A DNA stretch of 64,000 nucleotides from an uncultured Streptomyces sp. (GTDB lineage: Bacteria > Actinomycetota > Actinomycetes > Streptomycetales > Streptomycetaceae). How positions within the stretch are numbered: position 1 is the stretch's first letter; each line of letters opens with the position of its first letter. Shown here piece after piece: positions 1 to 8,183 of this stretch. Where the stretch lies: assembly GCF_947488945.1 (NCBI RefSeq), contig NZ_CANLBS010000024.1, positions 1-64,000 on the forward strand, in the 5' to 3' direction. The notes below the pieces were generated by a model. The model was not told where the DNA came from and did not search any database. It saw nothing but the letters and a program-made list of their open reading frames with translations. The translations under genes were made by a program, and so were the position numbers.

Positions 1-55
1 ATGATCACGGTGGGATCGAGCCGTCTTTGCAGGTCAGCACGCGTACTACGCGGAG

Positions 56-139
56 TGCCCGGAACCGGACTCGAACCGGTACGCCCCCCGAGGGGCAGCG
101 AGGTTTAAGCTCGCCGTGTCTGCGTTCCACCACCCGGGC
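56..139 (-). tRNA. bldA: tRNA-Leu (anticodon UAA), bldA
   Basis: The reverse strand folds as an 84-nt class II tRNA. The acceptor stem is GCCCGGG paired with TCCGGGC (one G-U), followed by discriminator A; CCA is not encoded. The anticodon stem GCGAG/CTCGC closes the loop CTTAAAC, which gives anticodon TAA. A long variable arm and a normal T-arm containing GTTCGAGTC complete it. Anticodon UAA reads UUA, and in Streptomyces this tRNA is bldA, the only reader of the rare UUA codon and a developmental/antibiotic regulator. The flanking cfa-ndh-eno gene order fits the bldA neighbourhood. Confidence 0.95.
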
Positions 140-217
140 GTGGCGCGACTCCGCGTTGGCCCCTGACCCTATCCGGGGCGTCCCCCGATCAGCGGAACAC
201 GGGCGCGATGTTGTCTT

Positions 218-246
218 ATTTTATTGACTTCCTGAGGGTCCGTCAG
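218..246 (-). promoter_or_regulatory. Probable bldA promoter
   Basis: On the minus strand CTGACG (positions 246-241) is followed by a 17-base spacer and TAAAAT (223-218). This is a good vegetative (HrdB-type) -35/-10 arrangement inside an unusually AT-rich patch. Initiation near position 210 would leave a 5' leader of about 70 nt before the mature tRNA end at 139. This is predicted from sequence only. Confidence 0.5.
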
Positions 247-658
247 CACCACGGCGAGGGGTGATCTCACGCCCGTACGGGGTCCGGCCCGTGAAGGCCG
301 TCGCGCGGAATGACGGAAACTCGCCGCACCCGTACGGCGCAACGCGCCAGTGGGCCGCCACCACCCGCCAGGGGCGCGCCACCCTCCCCCCTCGGCCACC
401 CTCCGGAGGGGCCCGCCCGGCCCGAGGAGCCCACCGCCGTCTGGTCGCGGCGGGCGGCCGAATACCGACGGCGGGCGGTGGCGGCCGGAGCCTTCTCAGG
501 GGTGACGTCATACCGCAGGAGTAGGGGCGCCCCTTCCCGGTACGACTCAAGAGGGCCACCACAACGGGCTCGGGGGCTGACGAACCCGCCCGGTGCGGCG
601 GAGAGGATGAAAGAGCTCGATCGAGCCGTCCGTCCCCGCCCCGCCAAGGAGTCCCCCT
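247..658. other. Intergenic region between bldA and the ABC operon
   Basis: About 410 bases with no convincing gene. The short open frames have no ribosome site and no recognisable protein. It must carry the promoter of the ABC genes. The only clear signal is the Shine-Dalgarno AAGGAG at about 646-651 in front of the ATPase start. Confidence 0.5.
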
Positions 659-1429
659 GTGACCACCGCCCCCACCGTCCACCGCGCCACCGCGGCAGCG
701 GCCCGCGCCACGGAGCTGTCGAAGGTCTACGGCCAGGGGGAGACCCAGGTGGTCGCCCTCGACCGCGTCACCGTGGACTTCCCGCAGGGCGAGTTCACCG
801 CGATCATGGGTCCGTCCGGTTCCGGCAAGTCGACGCTGATGCACTGCGTGGCCGGTCTCGACAGCTTCAGCAGCGGTTCGGTGCGCATCGGCGACACCGA
901 GCTGGGCTCGCTCAAGGACAAGCAGCTCACCCAGCTCCGGCGCGACAAGATCGGCTTCATCTTCCAGGCGTTCAACCTGCTGCCGACGCTGACCGCGCTG
1001 GAGAACATCACGCTGCCGATGGACATCGCCGGCCGGAAGCCGGACGCCGCCTGGCTCCAGCGGGTCATCGACATGGTGGGGCTCTCCGAGCGCCTCAAGC
1101 ACCGGCCCACCGAACTCTCCGGCGGTCAGCAGCAGCGCGTCGCGGTGGCCCGCGCGCTGGCGTCGCAGCCGGAGATCATCTTCGGCGACGAGCCCACCGG
1201 CAACCTCGACTCCCGTTCCGGCGCCGAGGTGCTGGGCTTCCTGCGCAACTCCGTGCGCGAGCTGGGGCAGACCGTGGTGATGGTGACCCACGACGCGGTC
1301 GCCGCCTCGTACGCGGACCGGGTGATCTTCCTGGCGGACGGCGCGATCGTGGACGAGATGACCTCGCCCACCGCCGACAAGGTGCTCGACCGGATGAAGG
1401 CGTTCGACGCCAAGGGCCGCACGAGCTGA
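659..1429 (+). CDS. ABC transporter ATP-binding protein (MacB/LolD-type), copy 1
   Basis: 256-aa nucleotide-binding subunit of an exporter-like ABC system. Walker A GPSGSGKST lies at residues 51-59, the Q-loop is in FIFQAFN near 100, the LSGGQ signature is at 153-157 and Walker B IIFGDEP at 173-179. These are hallmarks of the MacB/LolD/FtsE group. The GTG start at 659 is preceded by AAGGAG at good spacing. The gene is followed after 270 bases by its permease in the same direction. It is strikingly similar to the ATPase at 40143-40931, with long identical stretches through the signature and Walker B regions. Substrate unknown; by family it powers mechanotransmission across the membrane, not classical uptake. 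Confidence 0.93.
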   Translation: MTTAPTVHRATAAAARATELSKVYGQGETQVVALDRVTVDFPQGEFTAIMGPSGSGKSTLMHCVAGLDSFSSGSVRIGDTELGSLKDKQLTQLRRDKIGFIFQAFNLLPTLTALENITLPMDIAGRKPDAAWLQRVIDMVGLSERLKHRPTELSGGQQQRVAVARALASQPEIIFGDEPTGNLDSRSGAEVLGFLRNSVRELGQTVVMVTHDAVAASYADRVIFLADGAIVDEMTSPTADKVLDRMKAFDAKGRTS

Positions 1430-1625
1430 CGCCCCGCACGAGCCGGCGCGCCGCGCGAGTGATGCCTCCTGCGCGAGCCGACGCCCGCGTGGGCCGGCGT
1501 CCCTCCGCGCGTTGCGCCCCCGCACGAGCCGGCGCCCCGAGCGAGCCGGTGTTCCCCCGCGGGTCGACGCCTCGCATGGGCTGACACGCCGCGCGACCGA
1601 CCCACGCGACCGGCCCCGCTCGCCG
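1418..1625 (+). repeat. Degenerate ~17-bp GC-rich tandem repeat
   Basis: About ten to twelve imperfect copies of a 15-20-base unit resembling GCRCGAGCCGRCGCCCC run through the ATPase-permease gap. The first recognisable unit includes the last codons and stop of the ATPase gene, so the array looks as if it grew from the gene's 3' end. Unit length varies, so this is an old, decayed array. No protein or RNA function is evident. Confidence 0.6.
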
Positions 1626-1699
1626 GGGCCGCGCGCCCGCCGTACCCACCCGGTACCGCCCCGTCCCGCCCTTCCGGACACCCATCCCAGGACTCACAC

Positions 1700-4237
1700 A
1701 TGTTCCGTACCGCCCTGCGCAATGTGCTCGCGCACAAGGCCAGGCTGCTGATGACCGTGCTCGCCGTCATGCTCGGCGTCGCCTTCGTCTCCGGCACCCT
1801 GGTGTTCACCGACACCCTCGGCAACGCCTTCCGCAACCAGTCGGCGAAGAACTACGACGACGTCGCCGTCGCGGTCACCACCCACGCCGACCAGCGCGAC
1901 GACGAGACCGCCGGCATCGACACCGCGACCCTGGACCGGATCCGGGCCGTGGACGGCGTGGCGAGCGCCGCGGGCCGGGTCTCCGGCTTCGCCGGCGTCG
2001 CCGACCAGGACGGCAAGCTGATCGGCAGCGGCTGGTCCAACACCGGTGCCAACTACGCCCCCACTGCCGGCTCCGGCAAGGGTGCGGGCGACTCCTCGTA
2101 CGACTTCGTGGACGGTCAGGGGCCCACCGGGGCGGACGCGATCGCGCTGGACAAGGCCACCGCGTCCGCCGGGAAGTACACCGTCGGCGAGAAGGTCCGG
2201 GTCGCCACCAACGGGCCGGTGAAGGAGTACACCCTCGCCGGGATCTTCACGACCGAGGACGGCGCCGTCAACGCGGGCGGCAGCCTGGTGCTGTTCGACA
2301 CCGCGGTGGCCCAGCGGCTCTATCTGCGCCCCGGCGAGTTCCAGGACGCGACGGTCACCGCCGAGGCCGGGGCCTCCGACGCCGCGCTGCTCCGCGCGAT
2401 CGAGCCGCTGCTGCCCAAGGGCGCGGAGGCCAAGACCGGCAAGGCGCTCGCGGACGACCAGGCCGAGCAGATCGAGTCCGGCCTGAGCGACCTGAGCACG
2501 ATCCTGCTGGCGTTCGCCGGGATCGCCCTGTTCGTCGGCGTCTTCCTGATCGCCAACACCTTCACCATGCTGGTCGCCCAGCGCACCCGTGAGCTGGCGT
2601 TGATGCGCGCCGTCGGCGCCTCGCGCCGGCAGGTCAAGCGGTCGGTGCTGGTGGAGGCGGCCGTCGTCGGGGTGATCGCCTCGGTGGTCGGCTTCCTGCT
2701 GGGCCTCGGCCTGGCCGCCGGTCTGCGGTCCGCGATGGGCGTGTTCGGCGGCACCATCCCCGACGGTCCGCTGGTCGTCTCCCCCACCGCGGTGCTCGCG
2801 GCGCTCGGCGTCGGCGTCGTCGTCACCGTGCTCGCCGCGTGGCTGCCCGCCCGCCGCGCCGCGAAGATCCCGCCGGTGGCCGCGATGAACAGTGTCCACG
2901 CGGTCGCCACCACCAAGTCGCTGATCGTGCGGAACTCGTTCGGCGCGGTACTCACCCTGATCGGCGCCGCAGGCATCGTGGGCGGCGCCGCCGCCGGCAA
3001 GGACGGCCGGGCCCTGATCGCGGGCGGAGCGTTCTTCGCGCTGGTCGGCGTGATCGTGCTGATCCCGCTGCTGTCCCGGCCGGTCATCGCCGCCGTACGG
3101 CCGCTGCTGCGGAAGCTGTTCGGGGTCTCCGGGAAGCTGGCCGCGCAGAACGCGGTCCGCAACCCCCGCCGCACCGGCGCCACCGCCTCCGCGCTGGCCA
3201 TCGGGCTGACCCTGGTCACCGGCATCTCGGTGCTCGGCGTGACGCTGGGCCAGGCCATCGACAAGATGACGACGGACCACCTCAAGGCCGATTACATGGT
3301 CTCGATGGCGAGCGGCGGTCCGCTCGACGAGTCGGCTCTCACCGCGCTGGAGAAGGCGGGCGGCGTCGAGGCGGTCTCGCCGCAGCAGTCCAACTGGCTC
3401 CGGATCGGCGAGCAGCACTACAGCGCCTCCGGCGTCACGCCGGGCGACGTGGAGAAGGTCTTCGCGCTGAAGACGGTCTCGGGCTCGGTCTCCTCGCTCG
3501 GCGAGGGCCGGATCGCCGTCGCCTCGGACACGGCGGAGGACCACGGCTGGAAGACCGGCGACACCGTGCCGGTGACGTTCGAGGACGAGAAGAAGGGCGA
3601 GCTGACCATCGGCGCGCTCTACGAGGGGAACGAGTTCCTCTCGCCGTTCCTGATGCCGAAGGAGCTCGCGGACGCGCACACCCCGCGCAGCGACATCCGG
3701 GAGATCTGGCTGACGATGGACGGCGGGGCGACCGCCGCCAACGAGCGGGCCGTGGTGGACGCGCTCGGCGACAACCCGGCGATGAGCATCGTCGACAAGC
3801 AGGGCATCCGGGACATGTTCGGCGGCTTCGTGAACACGGCGCTGAACATCATGTACGGGCTGCTGGCGATGGCGCTGGTCATCGCGGTGCTCGGGGTGGT
3901 CAACACGCTGGCCATGTCGGTGTTCGAGCGGCAGCAGGAGATCGGGATGCTCCGGGCGATCGGCCTGGACCGGCGCCGGGTGAAGCGGATGATCCGGCTG
4001 GAGGCCGTCGTCATCTCGCTGTTCGGCGCGGTGGTCGGCGTGGCGCTCGGCACCTTCCTCGGCTGGGCCATCGGCCGCACGATCGCCTCGTCCGTGCCGG
4101 GCTACGCCCTGGTGATCCCGTGGGACCGGATCGCGGTCTTCCTGGTGCTGGCCGGACTCGTCGGGGTGCTCGCCTCGCTCTGGCCGGCCCGCAGCGCGGC
4201 ACGTCTGAACATGCTGACGGCGATCAAGACGGAGTAG
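1700..4237 (+). CDS. ABC transporter permease, FtsX/MacB family, copy 1
   Basis: 845-aa permease with an N-terminal membrane segment (about residues 13-35), a large extracytoplasmic region, and two FtsX-type membrane blocks: one around 270-400 including the characteristic 'LALMRAVGASRRQVKRSV' segment, and one around 710-840 including 'GMLRAIGLDRRRVKRM'. The duplicated FtsX architecture is typical of high-G+C Gram-positive MacB-like permeases that work with a separate ATPase. ATG at 1700 is preceded by AGGA. It forms a transcription unit with the ATPase upstream and ends before a strong hairpin. It is paralogous to the permease at 37561-40146. Substrate unknown. Confidence 0.92.
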   Translation: MFRTALRNVLAHKARLLMTVLAVMLGVAFVSGTLVFTDTLGNAFRNQSAKNYDDVAVAVTTHADQRDDETAGIDTATLDRIRAVDGVASAAGRVSGFAGVADQDGKLIGSGWSNTGANYAPTAGSGKGAGDSSYDFVDGQGPTGADAIALDKATASAGKYTVGEKVRVATNGPVKEYTLAGIFTTEDGAVNAGGSLVLFDTAVAQRLYLRPGEFQDATVTAEAGASDAALLRAIEPLLPKGAEAKTGKALADDQAEQIESGLSDLSTILLAFAGIALFVGVFLIANTFTMLVAQRTRELALMRAVGASRRQVKRSVLVEAAVVGVIASVVGFLLGLGLAAGLRSAMGVFGGTIPDGPLVVSPTAVLAALGVGVVVTVLAAWLPARRAAKIPPVAAMNSVHAVATTKSLIVRNSFGAVLTLIGAAGIVGGAAAGKDGRALIAGGAFFALVGVIVLIPLLSRPVIAAVRPLLRKLFGVSGKLAAQNAVRNPRRTGATASALAIGLTLVTGISVLGVTLGQAIDKMTTDHLKADYMVSMASGGPLDESALTALEKAGGVEAVSPQQSNWLRIGEQHYSASGVTPGDVEKVFALKTVSGSVSSLGEGRIAVASDTAEDHGWKTGDTVPVTFEDEKKGELTIGALYEGNEFLSPFLMPKELADAHTPRSDIREIWLTMDGGATAANERAVVDALGDNPAMSIVDKQGIRDMFGGFVNTALNIMYGLLAMALVIAVLGVVNTLAMSVFERQQEIGMLRAIGLDRRRVKRMIRLEAVVISLFGAVVGVALGTFLGWAIGRTIASSVPGYALVIPWDRIAVFLVLAGLVGVLASLWPARSAARLNMLTAIKTE

Positions 4238-4288
4238 CCCTGCGGGCCCGTACGGGCCGCATCCTGGCAGGGCCCTTCGGGGACATGG

Positions 4289-4332
4289 GTAAGGGGCCGG
4301 CGCCCGCGGGTTCGCGGACACCGGCCCCTTAC
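4289..4332. terminator. Bidirectional terminator hairpin
   Basis: Perfect 12-bp stem GTAAGGGGCCGG / CCGGCCCCTTAC around a 20-base loop, between the convergent permease (plus) and cyclopropane synthase (minus) genes. Confidence 0.8.
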
Positions 4333-4390
4333 ACCTGCACCGGTCCCGTACGGGACGACCGCGCGGGCCCCTCCGGGCGTGGCGGGCGGG

Positions 4391-5824
4391 TCAGCCGGCC
4401 GACGCGGGCTCCGGGGAGCCGCCGGAACCCGGCGCGGCCGGGCCGCCCGGCGCGACCGTGCCGGAGACCCGCGCCGACGGGGCCTCCGCACCCGGCTCCG
4501 CGCCGCCGGTTCCCTGGTTCGTCGGCGTCTCCCCCTCGGTCCAGCGGCGGCTGCGCAGCGGCAGCCCGGACGCTCCGGGCTCCTTCGGCTTCACGGCCAG
4601 GATCTGGTTGACGCCGATCTTGTTGTGCTCGAAGGAGAGCGCGGACGCCGCCATGTAGAGCCGCCAGACCCGTGCCCGGCCGGGCGAGGTCAGCCGTACC
4701 GCGCGGTCCCAGTCGCGCTCCAGGTTGGCGACCCAGTGGCGCAGGGTCACCGCGTAGTGCTCGCGCAACGCCTGCACGTCGCGCGCCTCGAACCCGGCCT
4801 CCTCCAGCGTGGCCAGGGTGCGGCCCACGGGGGCCAGTTCGCCGTCGGGGAAGACGTAGGCGTCGATGAACTCGTCGATGCGGTAGGCGTCCTCGTCCTT
4901 CTCGGGGCGGCGGGCGATCTGGTGGTTCAGCAGCCGGCCGCCGGGCCGCAGGAGGGCGTACAGGTCGTCGGCGTATTCGCGGTAACGGACCGAGCCGACG
5001 TGTTCGGCCATGCCGATGGAGGAGATCGCGTCGTAGGGGCCGTCGCGCACGTCCCGGTAGTCCTGCACCCGGATCTCGATCCGGTCGGCCAGCCCTTCCT
5101 CGGCCACCCGCTTGCGGGCGTAGGCGGCCTGTTCGGCGGAGAGAGTCACCCCGGTGACGGTCACGCCGTAGTTCCGGGCGGCGTGCAGGGCCATCGAGCC
5201 CCAGCCGCAGCCGACGTCGAGGAGCCGGTCGCCCTCCTTCAGGCCGAGCTTGCGGCAGACCAGGTCGAGCTTGTCGCGCTGGGCGTCCTCCAGGGTGCCG
5301 CCGTCCTCCCAGTAGGCGCAGGAGTAGACCATCGACGGGCCGAGGACCAGTTCGTAGAAATCATTGCCCACGTCGTAGTGGTGGCTGATGGCCTCCTTGT
5401 CGCGGCGCTTGGTGTGCAGCGGACCGGAGCGGCGGCGCACCTCCTCGGGCGGCGGCGGGGGCGGCGGGTACGGACCGGCCATCCGCAGCAGGCCGGCCCC
5501 GAAGGCGCGGACCCTGGCGTCGCGGATCGGGTGCACGGAGTCCTTGGCGTCGGCACCGCGTTCCCACAGCAGGGACGCCAGCCGGTCGAGCACCTCGTAG
5601 AGGTCGCCGTCGACGTCGATGTCACCGGCGACCCAGGCCCTGGCCAGCCCCAGTTCGCCCGGCTTCCAGAACACGCGGCGCAGGGCGCGGCGGTGGCGCA
5701 GAACGAGAGTGGGGGCGCCCGGCGGGCCGGCTTCGCTGCCGTCCCAGGCCCGGATGCGGACCGGAAGGGGTTCTCCGAGCAACTCTTCGGCGAGAGCGGT
5801 CAGCCGCGACGCGGCATCTGGCAT
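4391..5824 (-). CDS. cfa: Cyclopropane-fatty-acyl-phospholipid synthase-like methyltransferase
   Basis: 477-aa SAM-dependent enzyme of the Cfa/mycolic-acid-cyclopropanase group. By family it transfers a methylene from SAM to the cis double bond of membrane phospholipid acyl chains. Visible features are HHYDVGNDFY at about 148-157, the SAM motif LLDVGCGWGS at 201-210, and the typical C-terminal 'HNKIGVNQIL' segment. An N-terminal ~110-residue domain precedes the catalytic domain as in full-length Cfa. A Pro-rich hinge (about 120-127) and an unusual 60-residue Gly/Pro/Ala C-terminal tail are extra. ATG at 5824 is chosen for its GGAGG box; a much longer open frame upstream is chance read-through. 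A palindrome 32-44 bases upstream may be an operator. Confidence 0.9.
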   Translation of the reverse strand: MPDAASRLTALAEELLGEPLPVRIRAWDGSEAGPPGAPTLVLRHRRALRRVFWKPGELGLARAWVAGDIDVDGDLYEVLDRLASLLWERGADAKDSVHPIRDARVRAFGAGLLRMAGPYPPPPPPPEEVRRRSGPLHTKRRDKEAISHHYDVGNDFYELVLGPSMVYSCAYWEDGGTLEDAQRDKLDLVCRKLGLKEGDRLLDVGCGWGSMALHAARNYGVTVTGVTLSAEQAAYARKRVAEEGLADRIEIRVQDYRDVRDGPYDAISSIGMAEHVGSVRYREYADDLYALLRPGGRLLNHQIARRPEKDEDAYRIDEFIDAYVFPDGELAPVGRTLATLEEAGFEARDVQALREHYAVTLRHWVANLERDWDRAVRLTSPGRARVWRLYMAASALSFEHNKIGVNQILAVKPKEPGASGLPLRSRRWTEGETPTNQGTGGAEPGAEAPSARVSGTVAPGGPAAPGSGGSPEPASAG

Positions 5825-5855
5825 GGCGCACACCTCCGTGGTGGTGTTCCCGAAC

Positions 5856-5868
5856 GTGACCAGGTCAC
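5856..5868. promoter_or_regulatory. Palindrome upstream of cfa (candidate operator)
   Basis: GTGACCAGGTCAC is a perfect 6+1+6 palindrome 32-44 bases upstream of the cfa start codon, where a repressor or activator would sit. No regulator can be named from the sequence. Confidence 0.35.
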
Positions 5869-6062
5869 TGACGACACATGCGTACGGGCCACGCCACGGC
5901 ACCGCTGCGCCACGGCGAGGCATACCTGCGTCAACGGTGACGGCGGCCGATCTCATCCCGCTACCGGGCAATGGGCGGGCAAAATAGCTGTATGTGACAT
6001 CTATCTGCCGGGACGGCACCGCCCGGCCGCCGCGCCGCGCGGATCGGGAGGGCGCCGGATAC

Positions 6063-6166
6063 GCCCGTAGGGGCCGCCCGCACCACGGATGGCGGACGGC
6101 CCCTACGGGCTTCGTTCGGGTACTGCGGCGGCCCCGCCCCGTGCGGACCGCGCCGCACGGGGCGGG
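6063..6166 (-). terminator. Two tandem terminator hairpins downstream of ndh
   Basis: Two perfect 14-bp stems follow the ndh stop: CCGCACGGGGCGGG with its complement (6133-6146/6153-6166), and GCCCGTAGGGGCCG with CGGCCCCTACGGGC (6063-6076/6097-6110). They probably stop ndh transcription before cfa. The rest of the 370-base gap (5869-6062) is the likely cfa promoter region, with no gene. Confidence 0.75.
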
Positions 6167-6192
6167 CGGTCGCACGCAGTGGCGACCCGGCG

Positions 6193-7578
6193 TCAGGACG
6201 CCTTGGCCTTCTCGCCCTCCGGCTTGGCGGCGGCGGGGGCCGGAGCCGGCTTGGCGGCCTCGTAGAACTCCTCGCGCGGCGTCTCGATGGCGCCGAGCGA
6301 GACGACCTCGCGCTTGAGGAACATCGCGAGCGTCCAGTCGGCGAAGACACGGATCTTCCGGTTCCAGGTCGGCATCGCGACACCGTGGTAGCCACGGTGC
6401 ATGTACCAGGCGAGACGGCCCTTGAGCTTGATCTTCACCTTGCCCATGACGATCATCGCGACGCCCTTGTGCAGGCCCAGACCGGCGACCGCACCCTTGT
6501 TGGCGTGGCTGTACTCCTTCTGCGGGAAGCCCCGCATGCCGGAGACCACGTTGTCGCCGAGGACCTTCGCCTGACGCAGCGCGTGCTGGGCGTTGGGCGG
6601 GCACCACGCGTTCGGGTTGCCGGCGCGGCGTCCGACCATGTCCGGGACCTGGGCGTTGTCGCCGGCGGCCCAGATGTAGTCCGTGCCCTGCACCTGGAGC
6701 TTCTCCGAGGTGTCCACGTGGCCGCGCGGGCCGAGCGGCAGACCGAAGCGGGCGAGAGCCGGGTTCGGCTTCACACCGGCGGTCCACACGATGGTGCTGG
6801 AGTCGACCTCCAGGCCGTTCTTCAGCACCACGTGGCCGTCGACGCAGGAGTCCATGGACGTCGAGAGGTAGACCTCGACCCCGCGGCCCTCCAGGTGCTC
6901 CTTGCCGTAGGCGCCCAGCTTCGGACCGACCTCGGGGAGGATCTTGTCGGCGGCGTCGACCAGGACGAAGCGCATGTCCTCGCGCTTCACGTTGGTGTAG
7001 TACTTGGCCGCGTCCCGGGCCATGTCCTCGACCTCGCCGATGGTCTCCGCACCGGCGAAGCCGCCGCCCACGAAGACGAAGGTGAGCGCCTTGCGGCGGA
7101 CGTCCTCGTCGGTCGTCGAGTCGGCCTTGTCCAGCTGCTCGAGGACGTGGTTGCGCAGGCCGATGGCCTCCTCGATGCCCTTCATGCCGATGCCCTGTTC
7201 GGCGAGGCCGGGGATCGGGAAGGTGCGGGAGACCGCGCCCATGGCGATGACGAGGTAGTCGAAGGGCAGCTCGTAGGTCTCGCCGACGAGCGGCGCGACC
7301 GTGGCGACCTTGCGGTCCTGGTCGATGGTCGTCACACGACCGGTGAGAACCTCAGCCTTGGGCAGCACGCGTCGCAAGGGGACGACGACATGCCGAGGCG
7401 AGATGCTGCCTGCGGCAGCTTCGGGGAGGAAGGGCTGGTACGTCATGTACGAGCGCGGGTCGACGACCGTGACGGTCGCCTCTCCGTAGCGCATCTTCTT
7501 GAGGATGCGTCGAGCTGCGTACAGGCCTACGTACCCACCGCCTACAACGAGGATCCTGGGACGCTCCGTGGTGCTCAT
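6193..7578 (-). CDS. ndh: Type II NADH dehydrogenase (NDH-2)
   Basis: 461-aa peripheral membrane flavoprotein that oxidises NADH and reduces menaquinone without pumping protons. Two Rossmann motifs are visible: GGGYVG at 13-18 (FAD) and GGGFAG at 171-176 (NADH). The family segment 'GVKPNPAL' and 'WAAGDNAQVPD' follow, and an amphipathic C-terminal region should dock on the membrane. ATG at 7578 is used; a GGGAGGTGG box lies about 13 bases upstream, a slightly long spacing. The C-terminal tail is Ala/Pro/Lys-rich. Two Rex-like operators lie upstream, so redox (NADH/NAD+) control is likely. Confidence 0.93.
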   Translation of the reverse strand: MSTTERPRILVVGGGYVGLYAARRILKKMRYGEATVTVVDPRSYMTYQPFLPEAAAGSISPRHVVVPLRRVLPKAEVLTGRVTTIDQDRKVATVAPLVGETYELPFDYLVIAMGAVSRTFPIPGLAEQGIGMKGIEEAIGLRNHVLEQLDKADSTTDEDVRRKALTFVFVGGGFAGAETIGEVEDMARDAAKYYTNVKREDMRFVLVDAADKILPEVGPKLGAYGKEHLEGRGVEVYLSTSMDSCVDGHVVLKNGLEVDSSTIVWTAGVKPNPALARFGLPLGPRGHVDTSEKLQVQGTDYIWAAGDNAQVPDMVGRRAGNPNAWCPPNAQHALRQAKVLGDNVVSGMRGFPQKEYSHANKGAVAGLGLHKGVAMIVMGKVKIKLKGRLAWYMHRGYHGVAMPTWNRKIRVFADWTLAMFLKREVVSLGAIETPREEFYEAAKPAPAPAAAKPEGEKAKAS

Positions 7579-7612
7579 GCAATCGAGTATCCACCTCCCT
7601 CGGGGGGGTACC

Positions 7613-7630
7613 TCGTGAGCCCCTTCACAA
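7613..7630. promoter_or_regulatory. Rex-like operator, proximal site
   Basis: TCGTGAGCCCCTTCACAA matches the Rex operator pattern TTGTGAA-N4-TTCACAA at 12 of 14 constrained positions, with one arm perfect. It lies 35-52 bases upstream of the ndh start, in the promoter/leader region. Rex is the NADH-sensing repressor of respiratory genes in Streptomyces. Confidence 0.65.
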
Positions 7631-8138
7631 GAGTTCCGCGCCCTTCTGCTACACTTCGCCGCCCACGTGACCCAGGTCATGGTCCACAAGGGGAACCAGG
7701 CCCCCCTGGCGAACGTTACGGACCGCCTGTGAGCTGGCCATTGGCCATGGTGATGGTCTCCATCAGCCTCACGCGTCATGACCGCGCGAGGTGAGCGGAA
7801 CCCTCCCGCGCGCTCCCGATTCCGCGCCGCCGCCGCCTCCGACGCCCCGTCAGCGGAAGAACTTCGCCCAACAGGGCCGATTCTCTTGTGAAGAACTTCA
7901 CGAACTTGCTTTCCGCCCGGCGCGGGAGGGCCGTTTTCGGGGCTCATAAGCAGCTCATAAGTGCGGCGAGGGGTGCGCATGAGCGGCTTTTTCGGGGCAG
8001 ATGGGCGTGCGGATCACGGGAAGGTCGACGTGCCGGGGACGCCCGCTCCGGGACCGATCGAGTCCAGTGCCTTCGGCCGGGTCTTCCCGAGGCGGAACGG
8101 GGCCGTGCGGACCGGCGGTCGCAGCTTCAGGGGGTGCC
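7631..8138. other. Long ndh upstream region without a gene
   Basis: About 500 bases between ndh and the terminator of the beta-helix gene. Apart from the distal Rex-like site I see no supported gene; the open frames here are short, overlap terminator sequence, and resemble nothing known. Confidence 0.5.
7886..7903. promoter_or_regulatory. Rex-like operator, distal site
   Basis: TTGTGAAGAACTTCACGA matches TTGTGAA-N4-TTCACAA at 13 of 14 constrained positions, the best match in the window. It is about 310 bases upstream of ndh. No gene starts to its right on the plus strand, so it may be a distal ndh site or act with the proximal one. Confidence 0.65.
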
Positions 8139-8177
8139 GCGCTCTTCGGCCTTGGGCGTGCCGGGGCCGAAGAGCGC
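8139..8177 (-). terminator. Terminator of the beta-helix gene
   Basis: Perfect 13-bp stem GCGCTCTTCGGCC / GGCCGAAGAGCGC with a 13-base loop, starting 6 bases after the stop codon of the minus-strand gene. Confidence 0.8.
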
Positions 8178-8183
8178 GCCCCG

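Noticed and set aside
1694..4321. 875-aa open frame on the minus strand
   Set aside because: Antisense shadow of the ABC permease; composition is Arg/Gly/Asp/His-rich nonsense typical of GC-rich opposite frames.
4391..6787. Very long cfa frame extending across ndh
   Set aside because: Upstream portion is an off-frame reading of ndh and its terminators; ATG 5824 has a GGAGG box.
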